Source of the DNA: JAHEJB01 sp041748175
Lineage (GTDB): Bacteria; Bacteroidota; Rhodothermia; Rhodothermales; Rubricoccaceae
Direction of reading: 5' to 3'
Assembly (NCBI GenBank): GCA_041748175.1
Contig: JBGTDU010000083.1
Span: 1-64,000 of the forward strand
DNA length: 64,000 nucleotides
This document shows positions 19,244 through 28,146 of this stretch, in pieces. Positions within the stretch are counted from its first letter, which is position 1; each line of letters begins with the position of its first letter. Both the position numbers and the translations under genes were made by a program. The notes under the pieces were generated by a model. That model worked only from the letters and a program-made list of their open reading frames with translations. It was not told where the DNA came from and made no database searches.

Positions 19244-20178
19244 ATTCCTCCAAGCCGAGATCGTCCTGGCCCTGTGAGTTGCCGAGCCGCTCTCTCAACC
19301 CACGTCTCGTCCGCCTCATAGCCCAACCTTGTCAGGAGATCATCATACGCCACCTGAAAAGCATCAATAACTGTTGGCGTAAAGTGATTGATCCAGTCTC
19401 CCGAAACGCCTTTTCTGTAGTGACTAAACTCGTCTGTATCTCCAGGTTGCCTTCCCGCTGCTATTGACTCGAACCTTTGCCCGTAGACAGTTCCTAGAAT
19501 CATCTTTCCCGTTGCCTTCATCGGACGTCGGGCAAATCGCACTCGTTCGGATCTAGTGGATAGCCTGTTCAGTGTCTCCTTTACAAACACCTTGAACTCG
19601 GCCGCGAACTGGGTGGGCTCTGTTTCTCCGATCAGGCCCAGGAACTTGTAAATCTCCAAGAATCCCTCGTAGGGGCGCTCCGTCAAATCCTCCATACGAA
19701 CCTCAAGCACATTCGGCTGATTGTACTCCCAGTCCGCTATCGAAAGCATTTCCTGCCGTGAGAAGTCGATCTCCAGCTTCAGTCCGTTAGCCAGATTCGA
19801 CGCCTGCAGTCGTGCCCTATGCTCCCGGAGGTGGGGCAAGCCGTCTACCGCGTGGCTGTTTCGATGGGAGTAGTAAGCCGAGACAATAATATCGCGTGGA
19901 TCGCGAATTACATGGAAGCCTCGGTGATGGGACAATTCTCTGGCTTGCCCCATGTCTGCAGTAATACACGAGACCATCTCCGCTCCTGATGACAGCAGGT
20001 ATTCGCCGATCTCGTCACGTTCGAACACGTGATGATAGTCGGTCAATGGACCCCGCGCCAGCGGCGTCAGCCGATCGAGGACGAGGCGATGCGCCATGCC
20101 CGTCTTCCTGCACAGGTCAGCGAGAATCTGGGTGATCCACGTAGACGCACATTTATGATGGCCGTAATAAATATGCAT
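19240..20178 (-). CDS. PAPS-dependent sulfotransferase domain protein
   Basis: 312 aa. The first strand and loop YYGHHKCASTWI (4-15) match the 5'-phosphosulfate-binding motif of sulfotransferases, and FHVIRDPRDIIVSAYYSHRN (88-107) matches the 3'-phosphate-binding motif with Arg92 and Ser100. LEVRMEDLTERPYEGFLEIY is the usual mid-domain segment. Family knowledge: these enzymes move sulfate from PAPS to a hydroxyl. Placed inside the polysaccharide operon between the ABC exporter and a GT4 gene with a 4-base overlap, it probably sulfates the lipid-linked glycan. No membrane segment is visible, so it acts in the cytoplasm, before export. Confidence 0.83.
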   Translation of the reverse strand: MHIYYGHHKCASTWITQILADLCRKTGMAHRLVLDRLTPLARGPLTDYHHVFERDEIGEYLLSSGAEMVSCITADMGQARELSHHRGFHVIRDPRDIIVSAYYSHRNSHAVDGLPHLREHRARLQASNLANGLKLEIDFSRQEMLSIADWEYNQPNVLEVRMEDLTERPYEGFLEIYKFLGLIGETEPTQFAAEFKVFVKETLNRLSTRSERVRFARRPMKATGKMILGTVYGQRFESIAAGRQPGDTDEFSHYRKGVSGDWINHFTPTVIDAFQVAYDDLLTRLGYEADETWVERAARQLTGPGRSRLGGM

Positions 20179-20203
20179 TGTACTGGTTGATAATGCGTTG
20201 CTA

Positions 20204-22090
20204 TTACCCGAGTTGATATTGTAATGCGTGATATTTCCACAATTGGCCTTTACTCTCGATCAGATCGGCGTAAGAGCCTAGCTCGAGAATGCGCCCTTTT
20301 TCGAGTACCACAAGCTGATCTGCTCTTTCTATTGTAGATAGACGATGTGCAATCACTATCACAGTCCGCCCTTTCATCAGTTTATCGAGCGACTCTTGAA
20401 CAAGTTGCTCCGAAACGCTGTCGAGCGCGCTCGTCGCCTCATCGAGAACCAGTACGTCTGGATTGCGGAGTAACGCTCTAGCAATTGCCATGCGCTGACG
20501 CTGCCCACCAGAGAGCCGCGAGCCGCGCTCTCCGAGCATGGTGTTGAATCCATCGGGCATCTCGCTAATGAATTCGAGTGCGTTCGCTTCTTCTGCAGCC
20601 GAACGGACGGCGTCATCCGACACGCTGTCGAGTCCGTACGCGATGTTGTTTCGAACCGTGTCGTAGAATAAATAGGTGTGCTGGTTTACGAGTGCGATCC
20701 TCCTTCTCAAATCTGAAATCTTTAAGTCTTTGGAATTAACGCCGTCAAACCTAACAATTCCTTTGTCGGGATCGTAGAGGCGAGCAATCAGATCGACCAA
20801 GGTGGATTTCCCGGAGCCGGAGGCGCCAACAATCGCGGTCACTTTCCCTTTCGGGATCTCGAGCGTCAGGTCGTCGAGTACGATCTGGTTTGCACTATAT
20901 CCGAAAGACACGTTCTGCAATCTGATCGCCTCCGTGATGCCCGTAAACGGGAGCTTTCCGTCGGCGAGATATGGCTTATCGTCGGTACGGAGAAGATCGG
21001 CAACGCGATCCAGTGCGCCCCGATACACGGCCCATTCCGCCCGTGATGTATTGAGACTTTGAACCAGCGGGAGTAGTCGCAATAGAACCACGAGGAAAGC
21101 AAGCAGAGCCGCAGTCGACATGACGCCAGGTATTATGAGAGCTTGAACAGCAAAAACAACCATCGCTATGAGCGTCGTGGCGGCTAGTCCCTGTGAAAGC
21201 GGCCCGACGATATCGCTTCGTAGATAGGCCCGGACGTTTTGCGCCCGCATCTCTTCGCTAACGGCTCCGAATCGAGCCCTTTCAAACGCCTGCGACCCAA
21301 ATTCGTTTATCGTGCGAACCCCTCCGACAATTTCGTTCGTCGTCATTGCAACATTTGCTCGATTTTGAGCGATGACTTGACCACCTCGTTTCAACTTGCG
21401 TAGGAGACCGTTGAGCACTATAAACAACAGTGCACAGAACGCAAGTGTAAGGAGAGCCAACTGCCATGAAAGCAGGATGATGATGAACACATAGGTGACA
21501 AGCATGAGGCCCGACACAACAAACATTCGCGCGATGTTGAAGAGGCTTTGCAGTCGATTAATTTCAGTAGTTACGGTGTTTAGGATGTCGCCGCTTCGAG
21601 CGCGAGAAAAAAAGCTGACGGCAACCGTTTGAACCTGCTCAATCAGTCGCCGTCGCATTCTGTCGATGACATCTTCCACGGTGAGGGTGCTGATCACCGA
21701 ACCTGCATAGGCTGCAACGACGCGGAGCCATATGCTACACAGGATCAGTGCCGCCATGCGATATAGGCGAATGAGCACATCCTTGTCGGTGGCGAGAATC
21801 GTTGAATCGAACCAGCTCCAGCCCGTTGCAAGCGGCGTTGAGCTGGGGTTCAACAAGTTGTCCAGAAACGGGACGAGAAGACCGATTCCAACGCCTTCCA
21901 AAACAGCAGCGACAGCGGCGAGCGCGATCGTTGCACTAAACCTAACCCCTTCCTCGGCCAGCAACGATTTCAGAAGAACGATGCTATGATCTCGGCCGGG
22001 TGCATACCCCATGTCCGTCACCGCTCGTCCGTCCGCGGACTTGGTGACGACGCCCTCCGTGCCTGCGTTTTGGCCGTTCGTCACGCTCAT
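20204..22090 (-). CDS. ABC exporter, fused permease-ATPase (MsbA/PglK-like)
   Basis: 628 aa: six membrane segments in the first 340 residues (ABC transmembrane type 1) and a C-terminal ATPase. Walker A is VGASGSGKSTLVDL, the signature is LSGGQRQRMAIARALL, Walker B with the catalytic Glu is VLVLDEATSALD and the H-loop is VIAHRLST. Close relatives are lipid and lipid-linked oligosaccharide flippases (MsbA, PglK/Wzk) and some peptide exporters. As no Wzx flippase gene is seen, this half-transporter is the best candidate for moving the undecaprenyl-linked glycan across the inner membrane. It lies 35 bases after the SLBB gene and 25 bases before the sulfotransferase gene. Confidence 0.88.
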   Translation of the reverse strand: MSVTNGQNAGTEGVVTKSADGRAVTDMGYAPGRDHSIVLLKSLLAEEGVRFSATIALAAVAAVLEGVGIGLLVPFLDNLLNPSSTPLATGWSWFDSTILATDKDVLIRLYRMAALILCSIWLRVVAAYAGSVISTLTVEDVIDRMRRRLIEQVQTVAVSFFSRARSGDILNTVTTEINRLQSLFNIARMFVVSGLMLVTYVFIIILLSWQLALLTLAFCALLFIVLNGLLRKLKRGGQVIAQNRANVAMTTNEIVGGVRTINEFGSQAFERARFGAVSEEMRAQNVRAYLRSDIVGPLSQGLAATTLIAMVVFAVQALIIPGVMSTAALLAFLVVLLRLLPLVQSLNTSRAEWAVYRGALDRVADLLRTDDKPYLADGKLPFTGITEAIRLQNVSFGYSANQIVLDDLTLEIPKGKVTAIVGASGSGKSTLVDLIARLYDPDKGIVRFDGVNSKDLKISDLRRRIALVNQHTYLFYDTVRNNIAYGLDSVSDDAVRSAAEEANALEFISEMPDGFNTMLGERGSRLSGGQRQRMAIARALLRNPDVLVLDEATSALDSVSEQLVQESLDKLMKGRTVIVIAHRLSTIERADQLVVLEKGRILELGSYADLIESKGQLWKYHALQYQLG

Positions 22091-22125
22091 CTGTTATTGA
22101 GAAATAGTGCGGTGCAGTTTCGTTC

Positions 22126-22632
22126 TTACCTGGTTAGTAGGGCATAGAAGGTTATCGCGAGACCTGCGACGCTGGAAACAATGGAGACTATTTCTCGGAA
22201 GCCAACACTCGTCGATTCCGTTATCTCGATCAGGTTTACGACGACGATATCCCCTTCTTCCAACCTTAGCGAGGCGCTGCCGCTTGTGAGCAGAGACTCC
22301 ATTGATTCGTCGAATACAAGCGAGCGCCCCTGGTTGTTAACCCGATACACCAAGACCCGAGCATCTTCCAACGTTTGACTTCCCTCCGTCGTCACCACTG
22401 ACGGATTTGCGACCGCGAGGAGGTCCCACAACTGCACACTCTGTTCCACGCGCCACCTCCCCGGCAGAGCAACGGCCCCCGCAACGTAAACAATTTGCGC
22501 GGGTTGGCCAGGCCTAACGTACACGTTTTCCATCGGTCTTTGCCCACCGACGTCTTGAGCAGACACGGGTAACAAGGCCGCAAGAACTGCAAGCAATACT
22601 ATCGTTGAACCCTGGAACATCTTAGGGTGCAT
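22126..22632 (-). CDS. Small SLBB-domain secreted protein (polysaccharide export-like)
   Basis: 168 aa. A signal peptide is evident from the second Met (MFQGSTIVLLAVLAALLPVS, then AQD). Residues 40-135 form one SLBB beta-grasp domain: YVAGAVALPGRWRVEQSVQL, followed by LEEGDIVVVNLIEI, as in Wza-type exporters. The Poly_export domain that normally precedes SLBB in Wza is missing, and a single hydrophobic helix (about 148-166) ends the protein, which suggests anchoring in the inner membrane. It lies 13 bases downstream of the Wzc-like gene. It may be an adaptor between Wzc and an outer-membrane pore encoded elsewhere. Neither possible ATG has a good Shine-Dalgarno. Confidence 0.78.
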   Translation of the reverse strand: MHPKMFQGSTIVLLAVLAALLPVSAQDVGGQRPMENVYVRPGQPAQIVYVAGAVALPGRWRVEQSVQLWDLLAVANPSVVTTEGSQTLEDARVLVYRVNNQGRSLVFDESMESLLTSGSASLRLEEGDIVVVNLIEITESTSVGFREIVSIVSSVAGLAITFYALLTR

Positions 22633-22645
22633 TTTAGGGAGGAGG

Positions 22646-25036
22646 TTAGGAGGCTACCGTGTACGCTTCGGAGTATTCCTGGGAGTAGCCGTACGCATAG
22701 CTCGTCCCTTTCGAATCATCGAATCGATTTACGACAATGCCCGCGTTGGGAAGCCCCACGACGTCAAGAGCAGCTCGTGCCTGCTCGAGGGCCCTCCAGT
22801 CCGTTTGGTTGGCTGATACGACGATCAGGGATGCATCAGCGGCTTCGCCAAGTCGGACGGCGTCTGTGGCGACCAACACTGGAGGCGAGTCGATGAGGAT
22901 AATATCGAAAACCTTACGAGCCGATTCCAATAGAAACACGAGCCGCTCTGATCCGAGTAGCTCAGAAGGTGGCGTCGTTACGTGACCGGCAGGTATGAAT
23001 GAGAGATTTTCAACGTCCGTCGCAAACAGATTGAACAGGTCTTCGAAACTTCTCGGCGTTCCGGTTTCGGAGTGTAGTAGCTCCCCGCCTAGCAGCCCGG
23101 ACAGGGTGACATTGTTATCCTCGCCAAGCACTTTGTGCCCGGTAGGTCGACGCAAATCTGCGTCGATCAAGAGCGTCTTCTGACCGCCCGATGCGATTGC
23201 CACGGCTAAGTTGGCAGACGTCACTGTTTTCCCAGCCCCGACCTCAGCACTTGTAATGAGCAATACCTTCGGGGGCACGAGGAACGTATGATACAGGTTT
23301 GTTCGGATAAGCCGAAAGTTCTCGGTAATGAACGACCAGGGATCAATACGCGTCATCAGCCTCGAGGAAACGTTTTTGCCCTCCATCTCAACCATATTGG
23401 ACCCCTTCAACGCATTCTTGATCTGCCCATCCATAGACGGTACGACGCCGAGGACACGGTAGCCCTTCATCTGCAGTTCCTCTGGTCTGCGGAGCTGTCG
23501 GTCGGCCGCATGACGTACCAGGGCGAGTCCGACTCCAAAGCCAAGTCCCAGCAAAATGCCGAGAACGACATTCTGCGTCATGTTTGGCCGTACGGGTGCC
23601 CGCGGAGTGAAGGCTGTACTGACGAGCTGGACATAACCTAGTTCAGACTCTTCAGCAATGAGTGTGCGCTGTAGTTCGCCCAGAAACGTGCTGTAGAAGC
23701 TGCCCACAACGGCCTTGCGCCTCTCCAATTGCGCAAGCTCGACCGTCTGCCGTGGAATACCCTGAAGTTGACCCGCATATCCTCCGACCCGCGCGTCTAT
23801 CGTCTGCGCCTGGGCTTCCAAGCCGCGGAGCAACCCCTCACGCTCCGCACGCTGCGTCCGAAGCTGTCCAACGTATGCTTCGTCGGCAACCGTCGGGATA
23901 CCTTCGGTCAGCGAGCTAAGTCGTCTTGCGAGAGCCTCCCGCTGCTGCTCAAAGCGTCCAATCTGATTGGTTATCTCATCAAGCTCCGGCAACTCGCTCT
24001 CGTTACCTCGAAGATCTGGATTTACGCCATAGTAGGGCTCCGCCCGAAGTCGTAGTGCGGCGATTTGTTGATCGTAGGAGTTGATTTCAGTTTCAAGTCC
24101 TCCAGTGCGAGGTCGCGAGTACTCCTCGCCGGGAGATACCCTACTTATTTCTTCATCAATTACACGGAGGGCGTGCTCCTGCATGTCAATCTGCAGACGC
24201 GCCTGATCCCGTTGGGCTCGGTAAGAAGCATATTGTTCAACCAACTGCTCGCCGGCGTAGCCCCTCTCGGGGACTCGTCGGCTTTGGGAGTAGGTCACGA
24301 CCTGGTCGTCAATGTCATCCAACTCTGAAGTCAGATTGGCCACCTGCTCTTCCAGGAAAGTGCGGGCCGCGACCACGCTGGCCCTGCTTTCTTCCAAGGC
24401 AAGCTTTCTGTACTCCTCCGCGTAGAGATTCGCGATGCGTGCGGCTTCTTCCGGGACCGTACTCACGGCAGCTATCTCGATCATATCCTGATCGTGCAGC
24501 TCCGTAAATGTCACTTGATCGAACAGCAGGTAGGCAACTATCTCGAGGCTTTGATTTCCGCCTTCGGGTGTTTCAAGGATGGGAAAGAAGGCCCGCGAAT
24601 CTAGAATACTGTCTGCCTCAGCGAGGCGTGCCGCCACGCGCAAGCTTAGCTCCTGCGAATGCTGGAGCCGACCGAGCTCGTTCGGGAGGGTGTGCTGTAC
24701 AACTGGCATACCGACACCATCCATCCCCGACTGGCCGCCACCGCCTCGGCCACCCTCTGTGGTGACAACAGACACAATGGAATACGCTTCGTACTCAGAC
24801 GGCAGCAACATTGTGTATCCGATGGTCAAGGCCGTCACCAATAACGTGACTAGCAATATGGGTCGCATTCCTCGCCGCAACGCAATCCAAATCTCTTCAA
24901 AGCCGAGTTTTCCTTCGTCCACGCCATTCGAATTCGATCCGTTGCGTTGCGAGGGAGTCTTCCACGAAGGCTCCGTGACGTCCATTCTTAATACAGAGGC
25001 GTTCGTCCTGGGCACGAGGAACTTGTTTGTCTCCAT
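22646..25036 (-). CDS. Wzc-like chain-length determinant with C-terminal BY-kinase
   Basis: About 796 aa from ATG 25034-25036, chosen because the upstream extension of the open frame overlaps the sugar-transferase gene and lacks family resemblance. Domains: cytoplasmic N-terminus; TM1 (about 58-78, RPILLVTLLVTALTIGY); Wzz domain with a long coiled-coil periplasmic part; the Pro-rich APVRPNMTQN before TM2; then a BY-kinase with Walker A SAEVGAGKT, Walker A' LLIDADLRRP and Walker B IILIDSPPV. The tail GTSYAYGYSQEYSEAYTVAS is a tyrosine cluster, the autophosphorylation site that controls oligomerisation. It controls polymer length and export at the inner membrane, with the SLBB protein and the polymerase in the same operon. 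Confidence 0.92.
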   Translation of the reverse strand: METNKFLVPRTNASVLRMDVTEPSWKTPSQRNGSNSNGVDEGKLGFEEIWIALRRGMRPILLVTLLVTALTIGYTMLLPSEYEAYSIVSVVTTEGGRGGGGQSGMDGVGMPVVQHTLPNELGRLQHSQELSLRVAARLAEADSILDSRAFFPILETPEGGNQSLEIVAYLLFDQVTFTELHDQDMIEIAAVSTVPEEAARIANLYAEEYRKLALEESRASVVAARTFLEEQVANLTSELDDIDDQVVTYSQSRRVPERGYAGEQLVEQYASYRAQRDQARLQIDMQEHALRVIDEEISRVSPGEEYSRPRTGGLETEINSYDQQIAALRLRAEPYYGVNPDLRGNESELPELDEITNQIGRFEQQREALARRLSSLTEGIPTVADEAYVGQLRTQRAEREGLLRGLEAQAQTIDARVGGYAGQLQGIPRQTVELAQLERRKAVVGSFYSTFLGELQRTLIAEESELGYVQLVSTAFTPRAPVRPNMTQNVVLGILLGLGFGVGLALVRHAADRQLRRPEELQMKGYRVLGVVPSMDGQIKNALKGSNMVEMEGKNVSSRLMTRIDPWSFITENFRLIRTNLYHTFLVPPKVLLITSAEVGAGKTVTSANLAVAIASGGQKTLLIDADLRRPTGHKVLGEDNNVTLSGLLGGELLHSETGTPRSFEDLFNLFATDVENLSFIPAGHVTTPPSELLGSERLVFLLESARKVFDIILIDSPPVLVATDAVRLGEAADASLIVVSANQTDWRALEQARAALDVVGLPNAGIVVNRFDDSKGTSYAYGYSQEYSEAYTVAS

Positions 25037-25055
25037 TGCTTCGAGAAGTTGTGGT

Positions 25056-26606
25056 CTAGCCCGCACCGTGCCCGGAAAGCACAGCGGGAAGGGTGCGAAC
25101 GATGATGTACAAGTCGAGCCAGAGTGTGGCATTCTGAATGTATTCCCCGTCGAGGTCGACCCGCGAAAGAAAACTGAGTTCATTGCGACCCGATACTTGC
25201 CAGAGGCCTGTAAGGCCAGGTCGAACCTGAAGTACCACGCGTTCCAACCCAACCATGTCGGATATTTCGTCGGGCACGTACGCACGAGGACCCACGAGAC
25301 TCATCTCACCCACGAACACATTCCACAGTTGCGGAAGCTCGTCGAGGCTGTATCGGCGGAGAAAGGAACCGAATGAAGTTACCCGCGGATCGTCAGAGAG
25401 CTTGTGGAAGGCTACATACTCTTTCTTCCTCTCTTCGTCATTTGCCAAGATCTCGGAAAGTTGGCCTTGGGAGCCCTGATACATCGTCCTGAACTTGTAT
25501 ACCGAATAAATTCGGCCAGAGCGTCCCATTCGCTGCTGCGTGAACAATACAGGCCCACGGCTATCAAGTCGAATGAACACGGAAATGGCTAGAAGGACAG
25601 GCAGCAAGACGATCCCTCCAGCAAGCGATACGAGCACATCGAGCACTCGCTTTAGCACGCGATATCCTCTGTTTGACGCGTGCGCATTGGCAGCGAATAC
25701 GCCCGCAAAATGCTCGTGAACAGGGAGTGTCGTCCAAAACGTTGAATCGCTTCGCCCATCTCTCAGCCTATAAACACGCCGAAACATCTTGGTGTAATAA
25801 CGCACCTTATCGGCATTGCGCCCATCGTTTGTGGCGGGAAGCGAGATAATTACGTCGCGTACACCGAGAGCCGCCGCGATACGCGCCGCGTCTCTAGGGT
25901 TGCCGGCCCGCATGTCCGATTCCATCTCGTTGGTTTTCGTTTCTGGCACCGTGGTACTCTCTTCGAATAGCGCAACGGGCCGAAGACCCATTTCCGGCCA
26001 CCGCCGCAGGCCGTTCACTATTTCTCGGCCCACACCATTGTATGACACCACTACGACGGGCAATCCCCACCAGGCGGACCGGGCGCATATTACGCGGGTA
26101 AATGACCTCAAGAGCGGTACAACAAATAGGGCTACAAGGCCAAATAATGTTACGACGATGTCCGTGTCAGTCACGCCACCAACCCTTAGGCCAACAAATA
26201 CTCCGAGGAACACAAATGCCGTAATGCGCATCATGGCCCGTATTTCTGTGGCTGGGTGCACGACGACATGGTTGTAAAACCCGGCCAGCAGGTAGAGCAG
26301 GATCAGACCCGCCCATAGCGTGGCCAACACCCATGGTGCCGGATGCAGCCCCACCGCGGAAGCAATGATCAAAGTCGCGGATGTCACGACGAGGAGCGCA
26401 ATGACATCGGACAAGAGAACGGCCATCCGCGTCATGCCTTCACCGCCACGCGGTCTGTCGCTTTCCCGGAGCCTACTCGCAGTCAACCCCGACGATGCGG
26501 AAACGACGTGGTCTTGCGGCCAACCCGACACAGGTGGCCCCAGCCCCAAGGGTGTTTGACCCGCTGTGCTCGCCTTCGTCTTAAATCGCTCTACAACGAC
26601 ATCCAT
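25056..26606 (-). CDS. Polyprenyl-phosphate sugar-1-phosphate transferase (WbaP-like)
   Basis: 516 aa with the WbaP layout: four N-terminal membrane segments (about 60-170), a Rossmann-like middle domain (VVVVSYNGVGREIVNGL) and a C-terminal catalytic domain that begins RVLKRVLDVLVSLAGGIVLL (reentrant helix). Catalytic signature: GPVLFTQQRMGRSGRIYSVY, then FRTM, SDDPRVTSFGSFLRRYSLDE and LPQLWNVFVGEMSLVGPR; the Asp-Glu of SLDELPQ is the catalytic dyad. Ends LTGLWQVSGRNELSF. It starts repeat-unit synthesis by moving a hexose-1-phosphate from a UDP-sugar to undecaprenyl phosphate. Second gene of the operon, 12 bases after the first. Confidence 0.93.
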   Translation of the reverse strand: MDVVVERFKTKASTAGQTPLGLGPPVSGWPQDHVVSASSGLTASRLRESDRPRGGEGMTRMAVLLSDVIALLVVTSATLIIASAVGLHPAPWVLATLWAGLILLYLLAGFYNHVVVHPATEIRAMMRITAFVFLGVFVGLRVGGVTDTDIVVTLFGLVALFVVPLLRSFTRVICARSAWWGLPVVVVSYNGVGREIVNGLRRWPEMGLRPVALFEESTTVPETKTNEMESDMRAGNPRDAARIAAALGVRDVIISLPATNDGRNADKVRYYTKMFRRVYRLRDGRSDSTFWTTLPVHEHFAGVFAANAHASNRGYRVLKRVLDVLVSLAGGIVLLPVLLAISVFIRLDSRGPVLFTQQRMGRSGRIYSVYKFRTMYQGSQGQLSEILANDEERKKEYVAFHKLSDDPRVTSFGSFLRRYSLDELPQLWNVFVGEMSLVGPRAYVPDEISDMVGLERVVLQVRPGLTGLWQVSGRNELSFLSRVDLDGEYIQNATLWLDLYIIVRTLPAVLSGHGAG

Positions 26607-26618
26607 CTAGGCCGACCC

Positions 26619-27887
26619 CTACAGGCTTTTGCAAAACTGGTGGTATTGATCGTGGACGTACTGCTCGAACTCGCATCTAAATCGTTGTATAGAGAATTGC
26701 TCAGCGTGGGCCCGAATCCGATTGGTTCGGAACTTCGACGCACCGTTTTCGAAAGCCCTGACCGCCTCTACCACACATTCGGGAGTTTGCTGCCCGAACA
26801 GCAGTCCAGTTTCTCCGTGAACAACGGTCTCGGTGGCACCGCCCCGCCCGTAGGCAATGACAGGTGTTCCGCACGCCTGAGCTTCAACCGCCACAATCCC
26901 GAAATCCTCCTCCGGAGCAAACATGAAAGCGCGAGCCCGTTGCATGTAGTGTTGAACAACGCTGAGTGGTTGGTAGCCCAAAACCGATACGTTTGGCCCC
27001 GCCAGCTCCCTGATTCGACCCAACTCGGGACCGTCGCCGATTACGATCAGCTCTTTGTCGGGCATCCGATTGAATGCCTCTACAACTAAATCAACCCGTT
27101 TGTACGCGACAAGCCGGGAGACCGTGACGTAGTAGTCCGCCCTATTCCCATCCGGGGTGAAGGCCTCCGTGTCAACGGGCGGATATATGACGCTGCTTGG
27201 TCGTCTATACGCCTTCCAGATCCTGCGAGCGACATGACGAGAATTAGCGACGAAGGCATCCACACGAGATGCGCTCGTCGCATCGAACAAGCGCATATAA
27301 TGGAGAATGAGCCGCACGAGCAGACTTCGAACACCGTGCTCCATGGACTGTTGGTGCAGGTAGGTTGACTGCAAATCCCAGGCGTATCGGATTGGGCTGT
27401 GGACGTAGGAAATATGCAATTGATCGGGCGCTGTGATGACCCCTTTTGCGACCACATAGCTCGAAGAGACAACGATATCATACTTGCCTAGGTCAAACTG
27501 TTCGATCGCAAGCGGAGTGAACGGGAGGTAGAATCGATATTTCGATCGCGCAAATGGTAGCTTTTGAAGAAATGATGTCTCGACTGATTTTCCTTGTAGA
27601 AAGCCACGCTGATCAGCCGGTACAAAGTCGAAGAGACTGTATATCGATGACTCCGGAAGCACCGTGATCATTTGTTCCAATACCCTCTCTGCGCCACCAT
27701 ACACGGGCAACCAATCATGCACCAACGCTATCGCCCCGCTACCGCTGAGACGATTCCCCAAGGGGGTGCCTGGTGCCGATAGGACTGGAACGCCGGAGTC
27801 CGCAAACCCGTCGCCTTCCACCTCGGTTGGGGACGACCAATTGGTCGCTCCGCGAGTAGATATTACGGGCTTACTTGGAGCGTACAT
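26619..27887 (-). CDS. Glycosyltransferase family 4 (WbaZ-like mannosyltransferase relative)
   Basis: 422 aa; promoter-proximal gene of the polysaccharide operon. A polar, probably disordered stretch of about 50 residues precedes the fold, which starts AIALVHDWLPVYGGAERVLE. HISYVHSPIRYAWDL is highly typical of WbaZ-type transferases. Donor site: YVTVSRLVAYKRVDLVVEAF and APEEDFGIVAVEAQACGTPV, containing EX7E, then YGRGGATETVV. The relatives use GDP-mannose, but donor use here is inferred only. Start is the ATG at 27885-27887; a downstream Met would not preserve the first strand. Confidence 0.88.
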   Translation of the reverse strand: MYAPSKPVISTRGATNWSSPTEVEGDGFADSGVPVLSAPGTPLGNRLSGSGAIALVHDWLPVYGGAERVLEQMITVLPESSIYSLFDFVPADQRGFLQGKSVETSFLQKLPFARSKYRFYLPFTPLAIEQFDLGKYDIVVSSSYVVAKGVITAPDQLHISYVHSPIRYAWDLQSTYLHQQSMEHGVRSLLVRLILHYMRLFDATSASRVDAFVANSRHVARRIWKAYRRPSSVIYPPVDTEAFTPDGNRADYYVTVSRLVAYKRVDLVVEAFNRMPDKELIVIGDGPELGRIRELAGPNVSVLGYQPLSVVQHYMQRARAFMFAPEEDFGIVAVEAQACGTPVIAYGRGGATETVVHGETGLLFGQQTPECVVEAVRAFENGASKFRTNRIRAHAEQFSIQRFRCEFEQYVHDQYHQFCKSL

Positions 27888-28146
27888 ACAATTTCAAACT
27901 GCAATAAGAGGCGTGTATCAAAGAGCGCCTTCACAGGGATTAGCCACGAACCGGAGACTGGGAGCGGTGATGCTCTTTGTGCGTTGGCAGGCATGAGTGA
28001 ATTCGTTGCCGGGTCGCTCAAACGCATAAAGGTCACTGAACAAGTCGGTACTGAATCCAGAGCGCATTTTTCTTGGGAGGGCTCGCATAAGATTCCTTCT
28101 TGCCATTTCGCGTTTGCCGCGATTCGACCACTTGCAGATGGGCACG
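27888..28146. other. Intergenic region between NRPS/PKS cluster and polysaccharide operon, 259 bp
   Basis: Upstream of the first polysaccharide gene and downstream of the phosphopantetheinyl transferase gene, so it should hold the polysaccharide promoter and the end of the NRPS/PKS transcript. A short GAGC/GCTC hairpin near 27970-27990 has no T-tract. No promoter consensus is convincing. Confidence 0.45.

Noticed and set aside
24579..25376. A 265-codon plus-strand ORF
   Set aside because: It lies opposite the Wzc-like and WbaP-like genes, whose minus-strand frames have clear family motifs; the plus frame has none.
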